Below, piece by piece: positions 49,922 to 57,358 of a stretch of DNA of 57,358 nt. The DNA comes from Verrucomicrobiota bacterium (GTDB lineage: Bacteria > Verrucomicrobiota > Kiritimatiellia > RFP12 > UBA1067). The stretch lies in assembly GCA_022704145.1 (NCBI GenBank), contig JAKJGY010000005.1, positions 1 through 57,358 of the forward strand, given 5' to 3'. The translations under genes and the position numbers were made by a program. The first letter of the stretch is position 1, and each line of letters opens with the position of its first letter. The notes beneath the pieces were generated by a model. The model saw nothing but the letters and a program-made list of their open reading frames with translations. It was not told the origin of the DNA and searched no databases.

Positions 49922-51451
49922 ATGAAAGCGGCATCAAAGAAACGACGTGGGGACGCGCAAGCGCTTCTCGGCCGGATCGCCCTTGGCGAGGATTCCACCC
50001 GCCAGTTCAAGGCCGACGTCAAGAACCCCGAGTCGCTTGCTGCGGAGATGGTCGCGTTCGCCAATGCGGACGGTGGCCGCATGTTCATCGGCGTGGCCGA
50101 CGACGGTTCTGCGGTCGGCCTGGCCGCCGCCGACGTCAGGCGAATCAACCAACTGATCGGGAATGTCGCCAGCCAGCTCGTGCGCAGCCCGGTCGATGTG
50201 CGCACCGAAAACGTCGCGCTCGGCAACGGCCGGGTCGTCGTCGTGCTCGATGTCCCCAAAGGCATCGACAAACCCTATTTCGACAAGAACGGCGTCATCT
50301 GGCTCAAGAACGGTGCAGGCAAGCGGCGCATCAACTCGAAAGAAGAGCTGCGGCGTTTCTTCCAGTTCTCGCCGCAGTTCCATGCCGACGAGAGCCCGAC
50401 CCGTTCGGGCGTTGACGCCTTGGACAAACTGAGGTTTCGCGACTTTCTCAAGCGGGAATACGGTCGTGATTATCCTGATTCGCCCGAAGAACTCGCCGTC
50501 CTACTTAAGAATCTGAACCTTGCCGATGGCGAAGGCCGACTCAATCTGGCCGGCGTGTTGCTGTTCGCCGAACACCCGGACTGGATTGTGCCGCAGTTCG
50601 TCGTCAAGGCCGTGCGCTTTCCGGGCGTCACCATGACCGCCACTGAATATATCGACAGCGAGGACTTCGCTGGCCCGCTGGATCAGGTGTTCGCCGGGGC
50701 GCTGGCCTTCATCATGCGCAACCTGCACAAAGTCCAGGAGGCGGGCGCGAGCGTGAACTCCCCCGGCGTCCCCGAGGTGCCCAAGGAGGTTTTCGAGGAG
50801 TTGCTGGTCAACGCGCTGGTTCACCGTGACTATCGGGTCAGCGCCGCCATTCGGCTGCTGGTTTTTGATGACCGTATCGAGATCGTCAGTCCGGGCCACC
50901 TGCCGAACAACCTCACCGTGGCGAAGATTCAGGCCGGCAACTCCAATATCCGCAATCCCATCCTGATGTCTTTCGTGGCTAAGCGAATCCTGCCGTACCA
51001 CGGCCTCGGCTCCGGCATCAGGCGGGCGCTCGACAAGTGGCCGAGCATCGACTTCCGCGATGACCGCGACGGTTGCCTGTTCGTCGCCACCGTCTGGCGG
51101 AGTGGAACGGATGGGGGCCATCATGAGGCCGCTGATCGGCGGGGGCCAGCGTACGAAGCCGTCGGTACGGTCAGCGAGCGTGGCGCTAAAGGTGGCCTTT
51201 ATAGTGCCATTTCTGGCATGGATGGCATCATAGGGTGCGAAGGTGGCACCAAGAACGCGCGCGGCGTTCTGTCGGTGTGCAGGGAAAAGTGTTCGGTGAC
51301 CGCCGACGAGTTGGCGGTGCGGCTGGGGGTCTCTATCCGGACGGTCAAGCGGGCGTTGGCCTCGCTGCAGGAGCAGGGGCGGTTGCGTCGCGTAGGTGGC
51401 CGAAAGTTCGGTTATTGGGATGTTCGGGCTGAGACCGCGCGCGATACTTGA
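49922..51451 (+). CDS. AlbA_2/Schlafen-domain ATP-binding transcriptional regulator
   Basis: A 509-residue cytoplasmic protein. Residues of about 20-140 are an AlbA_2 (Schlafen-type) domain, with 'EDSTRQFKADVKNPESLAAE', 'FANADGGRMFIGVADDG' and 'YFDKNGVIWLKNGAGKRR'. Residues 275-390 are a GHKL-type ATPase fold ('ELLVNALVHRDY', 'IEIVSPGHLPNN', 'GLGSGIRRAL'). Residues 440-500 hold a winged helix-turn-helix ('TADELAVRLGVSIRTVKRAL'). Proteins with this plan are treated as putative DNA-binding regulators; few are characterised. It interrupts the row of exported ribose genes and is the only regulator in it, so it may control the locus. A leaderless start from its own promoter is likely. Confidence 0.88.
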   Translation: MKAASKKRRGDAQALLGRIALGEDSTRQFKADVKNPESLAAEMVAFANADGGRMFIGVADDGSAVGLAAADVRRINQLIGNVASQLVRSPVDVRTENVALGNGRVVVVLDVPKGIDKPYFDKNGVIWLKNGAGKRRINSKEELRRFFQFSPQFHADESPTRSGVDALDKLRFRDFLKREYGRDYPDSPEELAVLLKNLNLADGEGRLNLAGVLLFAEHPDWIVPQFVVKAVRFPGVTMTATEYIDSEDFAGPLDQVFAGALAFIMRNLHKVQEAGASVNSPGVPEVPKEVFEELLVNALVHRDYRVSAAIRLLVFDDRIEIVSPGHLPNNLTVAKIQAGNSNIRNPILMSFVAKRILPYHGLGSGIRRALDKWPSIDFRDDRDGCLFVATVWRSGTDGGHHEAADRRGPAYEAVGTVSERGAKGGLYSAISGMDGIIGCEGGTKNARGVLSVCREKCSVTADELAVRLGVSIRTVKRALASLQEQGRLRRVGGRKFGYWDVRAETARDT

Positions 51452-51502
51452 TCGTGTGGGGCGGGTTGCTGGGTCACAAAGAAACAGAGGGAGAGCACTT
51501 GG

Positions 51503-53179
51503 ATGAATAACCGGGTCGCATGGATACTCGCAATCGCTGGACTGACGGGTTGCGTGACGCTTGCTCAAGTTGAGCGCCGCCTATCCGTTGCGGATTACCG
51601 CGACCGGATGAAGGGCGGCTGGGTCGGGCAGATCATCGGCGTGGCGTGGGGTGCGCCGACGGAGTTCAAGTTCAACGACGCGATTATTCCAGAAGACAAG
51701 GTTCCGGGCTGGACGCCGGAGCTGATCAATAGCGCTTTCGGCCAGGACGACCTGTATGTGGAGATGACCTTCCTGCGTTCGCTGGAGGAGTACGGTCTCG
51801 ACGTCTCGATCCGGCAGGCGGGTATCGATTTCGCGAACAGCGAGTATCGTCTCTGGTGCGCGAACGAGGCCGGACGCAACAACCTGCGCCGCGGTATCGC
51901 GCCGCCCGACAGCTCGCACCCGAAGTTCAACTCCCGCGCGAACGACATCGACTATCAGATCGAGGCTGATTTCGCTGGGCTGATCGCGCCGGGGCTGCCG
52001 AACGCGGTGATCGCGCTGGGCGAGAAGTTCGGTCGGCTGATGAACTACGGCGACGGCGTGTACGGCGGGCAGTTCATGGGAGGGATGATAGCGGAAGCCT
52101 TTTTCGAACAGGATCTCGGCAAGATCGTTGAGGCGGGCTTGGCCTGCATCCCGGCGGAGAGCCAGTATGCGGAGATGGTACGCGACCTGGTGCGGTGGCA
52201 TCGCGAGAATCCCGGCGACTGGCAGAAGGCGTGGGCGCTCTGCCTGCAGAAGTACCGCAAAGATCCGGCGTATCAGAAGGACAACAACGGCGGCATCGAC
52301 GTGAAGATCAACGGCGCGATGATCCTGCTGGGCCTGCTGTACGGCCAGGGGGATATGGAGAAGACGGTCGTGATCTCGATGCGAGGCGGATACGACTCCG
52401 ACTGCAACCCGTCGAGTGCGGCGGGCGTGCTGGGTACGCGGGCGGGCTTCTCCAAGCTGCCCGCGCACTACACGCGGGAGCTGAAGCGGGAGCCCGCGTT
52501 CTCTTACACGGCGTACAACGTGCCCGCGCTGCTGGATGTCTGCGAGCGGCTGGCGCGGCAGGTGGTCGTGCGGTACGGCGGCCGGATCGAGAGAGGCCCG
52601 GACGGTCAAGACGTGTTCGTGATTCCGCGTGCGGCAGCCAAACCCGGCGCGTACACGCCGACATGGCAGGCGGGGCCGGTGGCGGGGTCGCGTTTCACGG
52701 ACGAGGAGTACGCGAAGATCCGCTTCAAGCCCCATCCGGCGGACGTGGGCGGCGGCGACCCGACGGCGCGCGTGCAGGGTGCGCTGGACGTGCTTTTCCC
52801 GGGGTGGAGGACTTCGCCCAACGGCAGGGACATGGAGCCCGGCTACCGCGCCGAGTACCTCGGACGCCAGCACGTTGTGATGACGCACCCGCTCGACAGG
52901 GAGACGGGCGTGACGTTGTCGAGGCGCGTCGATGTGCCGGCGGGTGGCGCGGCGCTTACGGTTGCGGTGGCGAATCACAAAGGCGGCGATTTCCTGCTGC
53001 TCGCGAAGGTGGACGGCAGCGAGGTGCTGCGGCAGAAGATCGAGGGGAAACCCAACTGGCAGACATTTGTGATCGATCTGGCTCCCTATGCGGGCAAGGC
53101 CGTAACGGTCGACCTCGTGAACCGGCCGGACGGCTGGTCTTGGGAGGCGGCGTACTGGGGCGGGATGGAGGTCAAATGA
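51503..53179 (+). CDS. Exported ADP-ribosylglycohydrolase lipoprotein
   Basis: A 558-residue protein. GAGGGAGAG precedes the ATG at 51503. The signal sequence ends LTGC (Cys17), a good lipobox, so it is probably a lipoprotein. Residues of about 28-350 are an ADP-ribosylglycohydrolase (ARH/DraG) fold: 'DRMKGGWVGQIIGVAWGAPT', 'FGQDDLYVEMTFLRSLEEYG', and the metal motif 'RGGYDSDCNPSSAAGVLGTR' near residues 294-314. A C-terminal beta-sandwich (about 430-558, 'LLAKVDGSEVLRQKIEGK') may bind carbohydrate. Family members hydrolyse ADP-ribosyl or ribosyl bonds. Outside the cytoplasm it could free ribose from NAD-derived or ADP-ribose substrates. Its last codons overlap the ribokinase start by four bases (ATGA), so the two are translationally coupled. 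Confidence 0.87.
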   Translation: MNNRVAWILAIAGLTGCVTLAQVERRLSVADYRDRMKGGWVGQIIGVAWGAPTEFKFNDAIIPEDKVPGWTPELINSAFGQDDLYVEMTFLRSLEEYGLDVSIRQAGIDFANSEYRLWCANEAGRNNLRRGIAPPDSSHPKFNSRANDIDYQIEADFAGLIAPGLPNAVIALGEKFGRLMNYGDGVYGGQFMGGMIAEAFFEQDLGKIVEAGLACIPAESQYAEMVRDLVRWHRENPGDWQKAWALCLQKYRKDPAYQKDNNGGIDVKINGAMILLGLLYGQGDMEKTVVISMRGGYDSDCNPSSAAGVLGTRAGFSKLPAHYTRELKREPAFSYTAYNVPALLDVCERLARQVVVRYGGRIERGPDGQDVFVIPRAAAKPGAYTPTWQAGPVAGSRFTDEEYAKIRFKPHPADVGGGDPTARVQGALDVLFPGWRTSPNGRDMEPGYRAEYLGRQHVVMTHPLDRETGVTLSRRVDVPAGGAALTVAVANHKGGDFLLLAKVDGSEVLRQKIEGKPNWQTFVIDLAPYAGKAVTVDLVNRPDGWSWEAAYWGGMEVK

Positions 53180-54087
53180 ATAGGAAGATCGTTGTGATCG
53201 GGAGTACGAACACCGACATGGTCGTCAAGTCGGCGCGGATACCGGCGCCGGGCGAGACGATCCTGGGCGGAAGGTTCCTGATGAATCCGGGCGGCAAGGG
53301 CGCGAATCAGGCGGTGGCGGCCGCGCGGTTGGGGGGCAAGGTCACGTTTGTCGCGAAAGTCGGCGATGACCTGTTCGGCCGTGAGGCGAGGGCGCTCTTC
53401 AAGAAGGAGGGCATCTGTACGGACTACGTGCAGACGGACGCGGCCGAGCCGTCGGGGGTGGCGCTGATCATGGTGGACGCCAAGGGCGAGAACTGCATCG
53501 CGGTGGCGTCGGGGGCGAACGGCGCGCTGATGCCGGAGGACATCGAGGCCGTGACGGGCTTGATCGCGCAGGCCGATTGTGTCCTGCTGCAGCTTGAGAC
53601 GCCGCTTGAGACCGTGCGTCGCGCGGCCGAGCTGGCGGTGGGGCTGGGGGTGCCCGTCATCCTCAATCCCGCTCCGGCGTGCGAGCTGCCCGCCGATCTT
53701 TACGACTGTCTGGAGGTCATCACGCCGAACGAGAGCGAGGCGGAGCTGCTGACGGGCGTCAAGGTCTCGGACGAGGCGAGCGCCTTGAGGGCCGCGCAGG
53801 CGCTGTGCGAAAGGGGCGTGCTGCAGGTGGTGATTACGATGGGCGCCCAGGGCGCGTATGTCTATGACGGCTCGGACGGCGTGCTGGTGCCCGCGCCCAA
53901 GGTTGAGGCGGTGGACACGACGGCGGCAGGGGATGTGTTTAACGGGGCGCTGGCGGTGGCGCTGGAGGACGAGGTGCCGCTGGAGGAGGCGGTGCGGTTC
54001 GCGGTGAAGGCGGCGGCGATTTCGGTGACGCGCCTAGGCGCGCAGGCGTCGGCGCCGTATCGGAAGGAAGTGTCTGGGCGGGCCTAG
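53176..54087 (+). CDS. rbsK: Ribokinase
   Basis: A 303-residue PfkB-family kinase that phosphorylates D-ribose to ribose-5-phosphate with ATP. The first signature is 'NPGGKGANQAVAAARLGG' (37-54) and the second 'VDTTAAGDVFNGALA' (246-260) with catalytic base Asp253, near E. coli Asp255. 'ILNPAPA' and 'VITPNESEAELLTG' are ribokinase-specific stretches. The start overlaps the preceding stop (ATGA). It follows the exported glycohydrolase and precedes the sugar permease by 35 bases. Its product is the substrate of the RpiB half of the fusion at 11062-12744. Confidence 0.95.
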   Translation: MNRKIVVIGSTNTDMVVKSARIPAPGETILGGRFLMNPGGKGANQAVAAARLGGKVTFVAKVGDDLFGREARALFKKEGICTDYVQTDAAEPSGVALIMVDAKGENCIAVASGANGALMPEDIEAVTGLIAQADCVLLQLETPLETVRRAAELAVGLGVPVILNPAPACELPADLYDCLEVITPNESEAELLTGVKVSDEASALRAAQALCERGVLQVVITMGAQGAYVYDGSDGVLVPAPKVEAVDTTAAGDVFNGALAVALEDEVPLEEAVRFAVKAAAISVTRLGAQASAPYRKEVSGRA

Positions 54088-54122
54088 GTGTCCGCCCACG
54101 TGTGTGCAAAAGGGAGGTCGGT

Positions 54123-55145
54123 ATGTTTTTCGTTAAGAATTACGCGGTGGCGGTGGTGCTTTGCGTGGTGACGATGCTGTGCTGGGGGTCATGGGGCAAC
54201 AGCCAGAAGCTGGCGTCGAATGACAGGTGGAGGTATCAGCTCTTTTACTGGGACTACGGGATCGGGATCCTGCTCAGCGCGCTCCTTTTCGCTTTCACGC
54301 TCGGCAGTTTCGGGGTGGAGGGGCGCGGGTTCCTGGCGGACATCCGGCAGGCGGGGGCGGGCCATCTCGGGCTGGCGTTCCTGGGCGGGGTGCTATTCAA
54401 CCTGGCGAACATCCTGCTGGTCATCGCCATCGACTTGGCGGGCCTGGCGGTGGCGTTCCCGGTCGGGATCGGTCTGGCGCTCGTGCTCGGCGTGGTGCAG
54501 ACCTACTGGTTCAACCCCAAGGGTGATCCGGTCTTGCTGTTTGCGGGGGTGGCCCTTGTGGCGTTGGCCATTGTACTCAATGCGCTGGCGTATAAGAGGC
54601 TGGTCGCGTCGAAGGCGGGCGGGGCGCAAAAGGGCGGGTCAGGACTGGGCATCGCGATCTCTGTGATTGCTGGCGCTCTGATGGGGGCGGGCTTTTTCGG
54701 GCTGGTGTCCAAGGGTTTGGTCAAGGATTTCGCGGTGCCGGAGACGGGGCTGATGACGCCCTACACGGCGCTGGTGGTGTTTGCGTTCGGGCTGTTCGTC
54801 TCGAACTTCCTCTGGAACACGATCGTCTCGCTCAGGCCGGTTCGCGGCGCGCCGGTGCCGCTGTCGGACTATTTCAGGTATGGTACGCCGCGGCTGCACG
54901 CGGTCGGTATCTTGGGCGGCACGATCTGGAACATCGGCATGGCGTGCAGCCTGATCGCGTCGGGCACGGCTGGGACGGCGGTCTCCTACGGTCTCGGGCA
55001 GGGCGCGACGCTGGTGGCGGCGCTGTGGGGCATCCTGATCTGGAAGGAGTTCAAGGGTGCGCCGAAGGCGGTCAGTCTGCTCAATGTCGCGATGTTCGCG
55101 CTATTTGTGGCCGGGCTCGGGCTGATCATCAAGGCGGGGGCGTAG
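54123..55145 (+). CDS. GRP-family (DMT superfamily) sugar permease, probably for ribose
   Basis: A 340-residue inner-membrane protein with about ten helices. The N-terminus 'FVKNYAVAVVLCVVTMLCWG' then SWGNSQKLA and 'LFYWDYGIGI' match the glucose/ribose porter (GRP) group of the drug/metabolite transporter superfamily, as do 'GTIWNIGMACSLIASGTAGT' and 'YGLGQGATLVAALWGILIWK'. The ATG at 54123 is five bases after GGGAGG; an upstream GTG is not needed. Adjacent ribokinase and exported ribosyl hydrolases point to ribose as the substrate. It ends the locus and is convergent with the hemolysin III gene, 14 bases apart, with no visible terminator. Confidence 0.88.
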   Translation: MFFVKNYAVAVVLCVVTMLCWGSWGNSQKLASNDRWRYQLFYWDYGIGILLSALLFAFTLGSFGVEGRGFLADIRQAGAGHLGLAFLGGVLFNLANILLVIAIDLAGLAVAFPVGIGLALVLGVVQTYWFNPKGDPVLLFAGVALVALAIVLNALAYKRLVASKAGGAQKGGSGLGIAISVIAGALMGAGFFGLVSKGLVKDFAVPETGLMTPYTALVVFAFGLFVSNFLWNTIVSLRPVRGAPVPLSDYFRYGTPRLHAVGILGGTIWNIGMACSLIASGTAGTAVSYGLGQGATLVAALWGILIWKEFKGAPKAVSLLNVAMFALFVAGLGLIIKAGA

Positions 55146-55159
55146 GGGGCTGTGCGGGA

Positions 55160-55822
55160 TCAGCGCATCATCACATAGAACAGCACGCAGATGAACTGGC
55201 AGACTGTGCCGCCCAGGACGAAGAGGTGCCAGACGGCGTGGTGGAAGGGCATCAGGCGCCACAGGTAGAAGACGGTGCCGAGCGTATAGAGGCTTCCGCC
55301 GACGAGCAGCCAGACGAGTCCGGCGGTGGGCAGGACGCGGAGCAGGGGGCGGATGGCGAGCACGACCAGCCAGCCCATCGCGACGTAGCCGAGGGTGGAG
55401 GCGAGGCGGAAGCGGCCGGTGGTGAAGGTCTTGAGGATGACTCCGGCTGCGGTCAGGCCCCAGATGAGGCCGAAGAGGGTCCAGGCGAGGGCGGGCGAGT
55501 CCTGACGGAGGGTGACGAGGGTGAAGGGGGTGTAGGAGCCGGCGATCAGGAAGTAGATGGCCATATGGTCGCAGACTTCCAGAGTCTTTTTAGCGCGCGG
55601 GTGGGTGACGGCGTGGTAGACGGAGGAGACGGTGTAGAGCAGGATGATGGTCGCGCCATAGATGGAGCCGCTGACGACTTTCCAGGGGACTTGCGAGCCG
55701 CTCTGGGCGCCGAAGACCACGAGGAGGGCGAGCATGGCGGCGCCGAGGTGGCTGCCTACGGCGTGGATCGCGCTGTGCGAGATCTCCTCGGCCACGGAGT
55801 AGTCGTCGGACTCACGGCGCAT
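55160..55822 (-). CDS. Hemolysin III / PAQR-family membrane protein
   Basis: A 220-residue protein with seven helices. The PAQR metal and catalytic-site residues are present: Ser66 to His70 in 'TVSSVYHAV', Asp85-His86 in 'CDHMAIYFLIAGSYTPF', and His195/His199 in 'FHHAVWHLFVLGG'. PAQR proteins include adiponectin receptors with ceramidase activity; bacterial YqfA/HlyIII members affect membrane lipid balance, and the hemolysin name is historical. The ATG lies three bases after the stop of the flavoprotein gene, so they form one operon. Confidence 0.92.
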   Translation of the reverse strand: MRRESDDYSVAEEISHSAIHAVGSHLGAAMLALLVVFGAQSGSQVPWKVVSGSIYGATIILLYTVSSVYHAVTHPRAKKTLEVCDHMAIYFLIAGSYTPFTLVTLRQDSPALAWTLFGLIWGLTAAGVILKTFTTGRFRLASTLGYVAMGWLVVLAIRPLLRVLPTAGLVWLLVGGSLYTLGTVFYLWRLMPFHHAVWHLFVLGGTVCQFICVLFYVMMR

Positions 55823-55825
55823 GGG

Positions 55826-57316
55826 TCACCCCGCCTTCGACGCCAGGTAGGCGTTGATCGCGGCTGCGGCGCGGCGGCCTTCGCCCATGGCGAGGATCAC
55901 GGTGGCGGCGCCGAGGACGATGTCGCCGCCCGCGTAGAGGCCGTCGATCGAGGACTTCCCGTTCTCGTCCACGAGGATATTGCCCCACTTGTTGACGGCG
56001 AGGCCCGGGGTGGTCTGGCTGATCAGCGGGTTGGAGCCGTTGCCGATGGCGACGATCACGGTGTCGACGTCCATCAGGAACTCGCTCCCGGGGATCGGCA
56101 CGGGGCTGCGGCGGCCCGAGGCGTCCGGCTCTCCGAGCTGGTAGCGCAGGCATTCGAGCTGGCGGACGCAGTCGTTCTCGTCGCCCAGGATGCGCACGGC
56201 GTTCTGGAGCATGTGGAACGTGACGCCCTCCTCGCGGGCGTGGGCGACCTCCTCGACGCGGGCGGGCATCTCCTTCTCGGTGCGGCGGTAGACGAGGTGG
56301 ACTTCGGCGGCGCCGAGGCGCAGGGCCATACGGGCGGCGTCCATGGCGACGTTACCGCCGCCGAGCACGGCGACCTTCTGCGAGCGGTAGAGGGGGGTGT
56401 GGGCGTGGGCGGTGTCGTAGGCCTTCATGAGGTTGGCGCGGGTGAGGTACTCGTTGGCCGAGAAGACGCCGACGAGGTTCTCGCCCGGGATATTCATGAA
56501 CTTGGGCAGTCCTGCGCCGGTGCCGACGAACACGGCGTCGAAGCCGTCGGCCGTGAGCATGTCCTGGATCTTGCGCGTGCGGCCGACGACGTAGTTCAGC
56601 TCCAGGCGGACGCCCATGGCCACGAGCGTGTCGATCTCCTGCTGGACGATAGCCTTGGGCAGGCGGAACTCGGGGATGCCGTAGACCAGCACGCCGCCGG
56701 GCTTATGGAAGGCCTCGAACAGCGTGACCTCGTGGCCCTCGCGCCGCACGTCGGCAGCGACGGTGACGCTGGCGGGGCCGCTGCCGATGACGGCGACCTT
56801 GCGTCCTGTCGGGGGCTTGACGGCGGGCACGCCCTGTTTGCCGCTCTCGCGGCGGAGGTCGGCGACGAAGCGTTCGACGCGGCCGATCGAGACGGCCCGG
56901 TCGGTGTCCTTGAGGGCTTTGCCGAGTGTGCAGGGCTCCTGGCACTGGGTCTCCTGCGGGCAGACGCGGCCGCAGACGGCGGGCAGGAGGCTGTTTTCCC
57001 CGATGATGGCCGCGGCCTCGTCGAAGCGCCCTTCGGCGGCCGCCTTGAGGAAGTCGGGGATACGGATGCGGACGGGGCATCCCTGGATGCAAGGCGCGTT
57101 CTTGCACTGCAGGCAGCGCATGGACTCGAGGCGCGCCTGCTCGGCGGTGTAGCCGAGGGCCACTTCGGTCATCGTGCTGCGGCGTGCGAGCGGGTCCTGG
57201 GCGGGCATCTCCTGGGCGGGTATCGCCAGGCGGTCGCGGGGGGTGAGGGCTTTGCCGTCGAGTTCGGCCAGTTTCGCGAGGGCGGCCTGCTGGAGGGATT
57301 CGGGTGTGGCGTGCAT
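55826..57316 (-). CDS. GltD-type NADPH-dependent flavoprotein (glutamate synthase small subunit / NfnB-like)
   Basis: A 496-residue cytoplasmic iron-sulfur flavoprotein. The N-terminal [4Fe-4S] region has Cys68, Cys71, Cys76 and Cys80 (CLQCKNAPCIQGCP) and Cys115, Cys119, Cys125 and Cys129. The FAD site is 'VAVIGSGPASVTVAADV' (174-190) and the NADPH site 'VAVLGGGNVAMDAARMAL'. 'AGGDIVLGAATVILAMGEGR' closes the FAD fold. This form, without the large GltB partner, is shared by GltA-type glutamate synthases and by NfnB/NfnL of electron-bifurcating transhydrogenases. The partner, if any, would lie beyond the right edge: only 42 bases remain upstream. It is co-transcribed with the hemolysin III gene. 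Confidence 0.9.
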   Translation of the reverse strand: MHATPESLQQAALAKLAELDGKALTPRDRLAIPAQEMPAQDPLARRSTMTEVALGYTAEQARLESMRCLQCKNAPCIQGCPVRIRIPDFLKAAAEGRFDEAAAIIGENSLLPAVCGRVCPQETQCQEPCTLGKALKDTDRAVSIGRVERFVADLRRESGKQGVPAVKPPTGRKVAVIGSGPASVTVAADVRREGHEVTLFEAFHKPGGVLVYGIPEFRLPKAIVQQEIDTLVAMGVRLELNYVVGRTRKIQDMLTADGFDAVFVGTGAGLPKFMNIPGENLVGVFSANEYLTRANLMKAYDTAHAHTPLYRSQKVAVLGGGNVAMDAARMALRLGAAEVHLVYRRTEKEMPARVEEVAHAREEGVTFHMLQNAVRILGDENDCVRQLECLRYQLGEPDASGRRSPVPIPGSEFLMDVDTVIVAIGNGSNPLISQTTPGLAVNKWGNILVDENGKSSIDGLYAGGDIVLGAATVILAMGEGRRAAAAINAYLASKAG

Positions 57317-57358
57317 AATATCGAATGAGCTTGGCTGTGACGTTTGGGAGAGGGGGCG

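Noticed and set aside
55146..55159. Bidirectional terminator between the permease and the hemolysin III gene
   Set aside because: Only 14 bases with no inverted repeat or T-run.
54944..57328. 794-codon plus-strand frame across the right end
   Set aside because: It runs antisense through the hemolysin III and GltD-type genes, both with full catalytic motifs; its own product is low-complexity.
1..57358. CRISPR array, tRNA, rRNA, integrase or insertion sequence
   Set aside because: Reading both strands I found no regular spacer repeats, no tRNA T-loop with a matching cloverleaf, and no transposase or integrase motifs.

Overview
The window is GC-rich (well over 60 percent by eye) and densely coded; no gene-free stretch exceeds 300 bases. 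The gene content points to a Gram-negative bacterium of the PVC group, most likely Kiritimatiellota or a near relative. The pointers are giant secreted proteins built from autotransporter-type beta-strand repeats, a PEP-CTERM protein, a CotH-kinase/lamin-tail surface protein, Tat-exported oxidoreductase and hydrolase, an outer-membrane lipid-transport operon of the YdbH type, and the enoyl reductase FabV. This assignment is inference from gene content, not from a marker gene. I saw no rRNA, tRNA, CRISPR array, transposase or phage gene.

Layout. 1-554: 5' end of an exported protein on the minus strand, running off the left edge. 776-5707: a 1643-residue secreted LamG plus beta-repeat protein with promoter and terminator. 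5765-12744, all minus: a secreted beta-helix protein, a Tat-exported Gfo/Idh/MocA protein, a Nudix hydrolase, a nucleoside deoxyribosyltransferase and an RpiB-GlyA fusion. 12899-16684, plus: a membrane protein, then a fabF-fabZ-fabV fatty-acid cluster whose promoter carries a perfect palindrome. 16757-16877: a REP/BIME-like inverted repeat. 16984-21837: a giant CotH-kinase surface protein. 21861-29801, minus: a double DUF3857/transglutaminase protein, an orphan propeller-type histidine kinase and a tRNA-dihydrouridine synthase. 30096-36264, plus: a duplicated beta-repeat protein, a fused SGNH-esterase/GH16 glycanase and a LacI-type regulator. 36250-40326, minus: a GT-C-like membrane protein with a TPR tail and a PEP-CTERM protein. 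40612-45891, plus: tspO, then a TPR protein followed by ydbH, ynbE and ydbL; ynbE has only 55 codons. 46153-55145, plus: a seven-gene ribose/nucleoside-scavenging locus. 55160-57316, minus: a hemolysin III-family protein and a GltD-type flavoprotein.

How the genes fit together. Two themes stand out. The first is surface polysaccharide biology: the beta-repeat giants, beta-helix protein, SGNH-GH16 enzyme, LacI regulator and propeller kinase look like parts of glycan capture and breakdown. The second is ribose and nucleoside salvage: two exported nucleoside hydrolases and an exported ADP-ribosylglycohydrolase would release ribose, a GRP-family permease would import it, ribokinase would make ribose-5-phosphate, and the RpiB half of the RpiB-GlyA fusion could isomerise it. 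The ribose locus resembles in content the ribose-scavenging locus known from Bacteroides thetaiotaomicron, but it also carries an unfamiliar metallo-hydrolase/GATase fusion and an AlbA-type regulator. It is the best candidate here for a little-described system.

Regulatory signals are legible in several gaps. They include sigma70-like promoters (some with a TTGCGY -35 box), three likely leaderless starts, a fabF operator palindrome, an intercistronic hairpin, two clear intrinsic terminators and a phased GAAAGAACA operator cluster.
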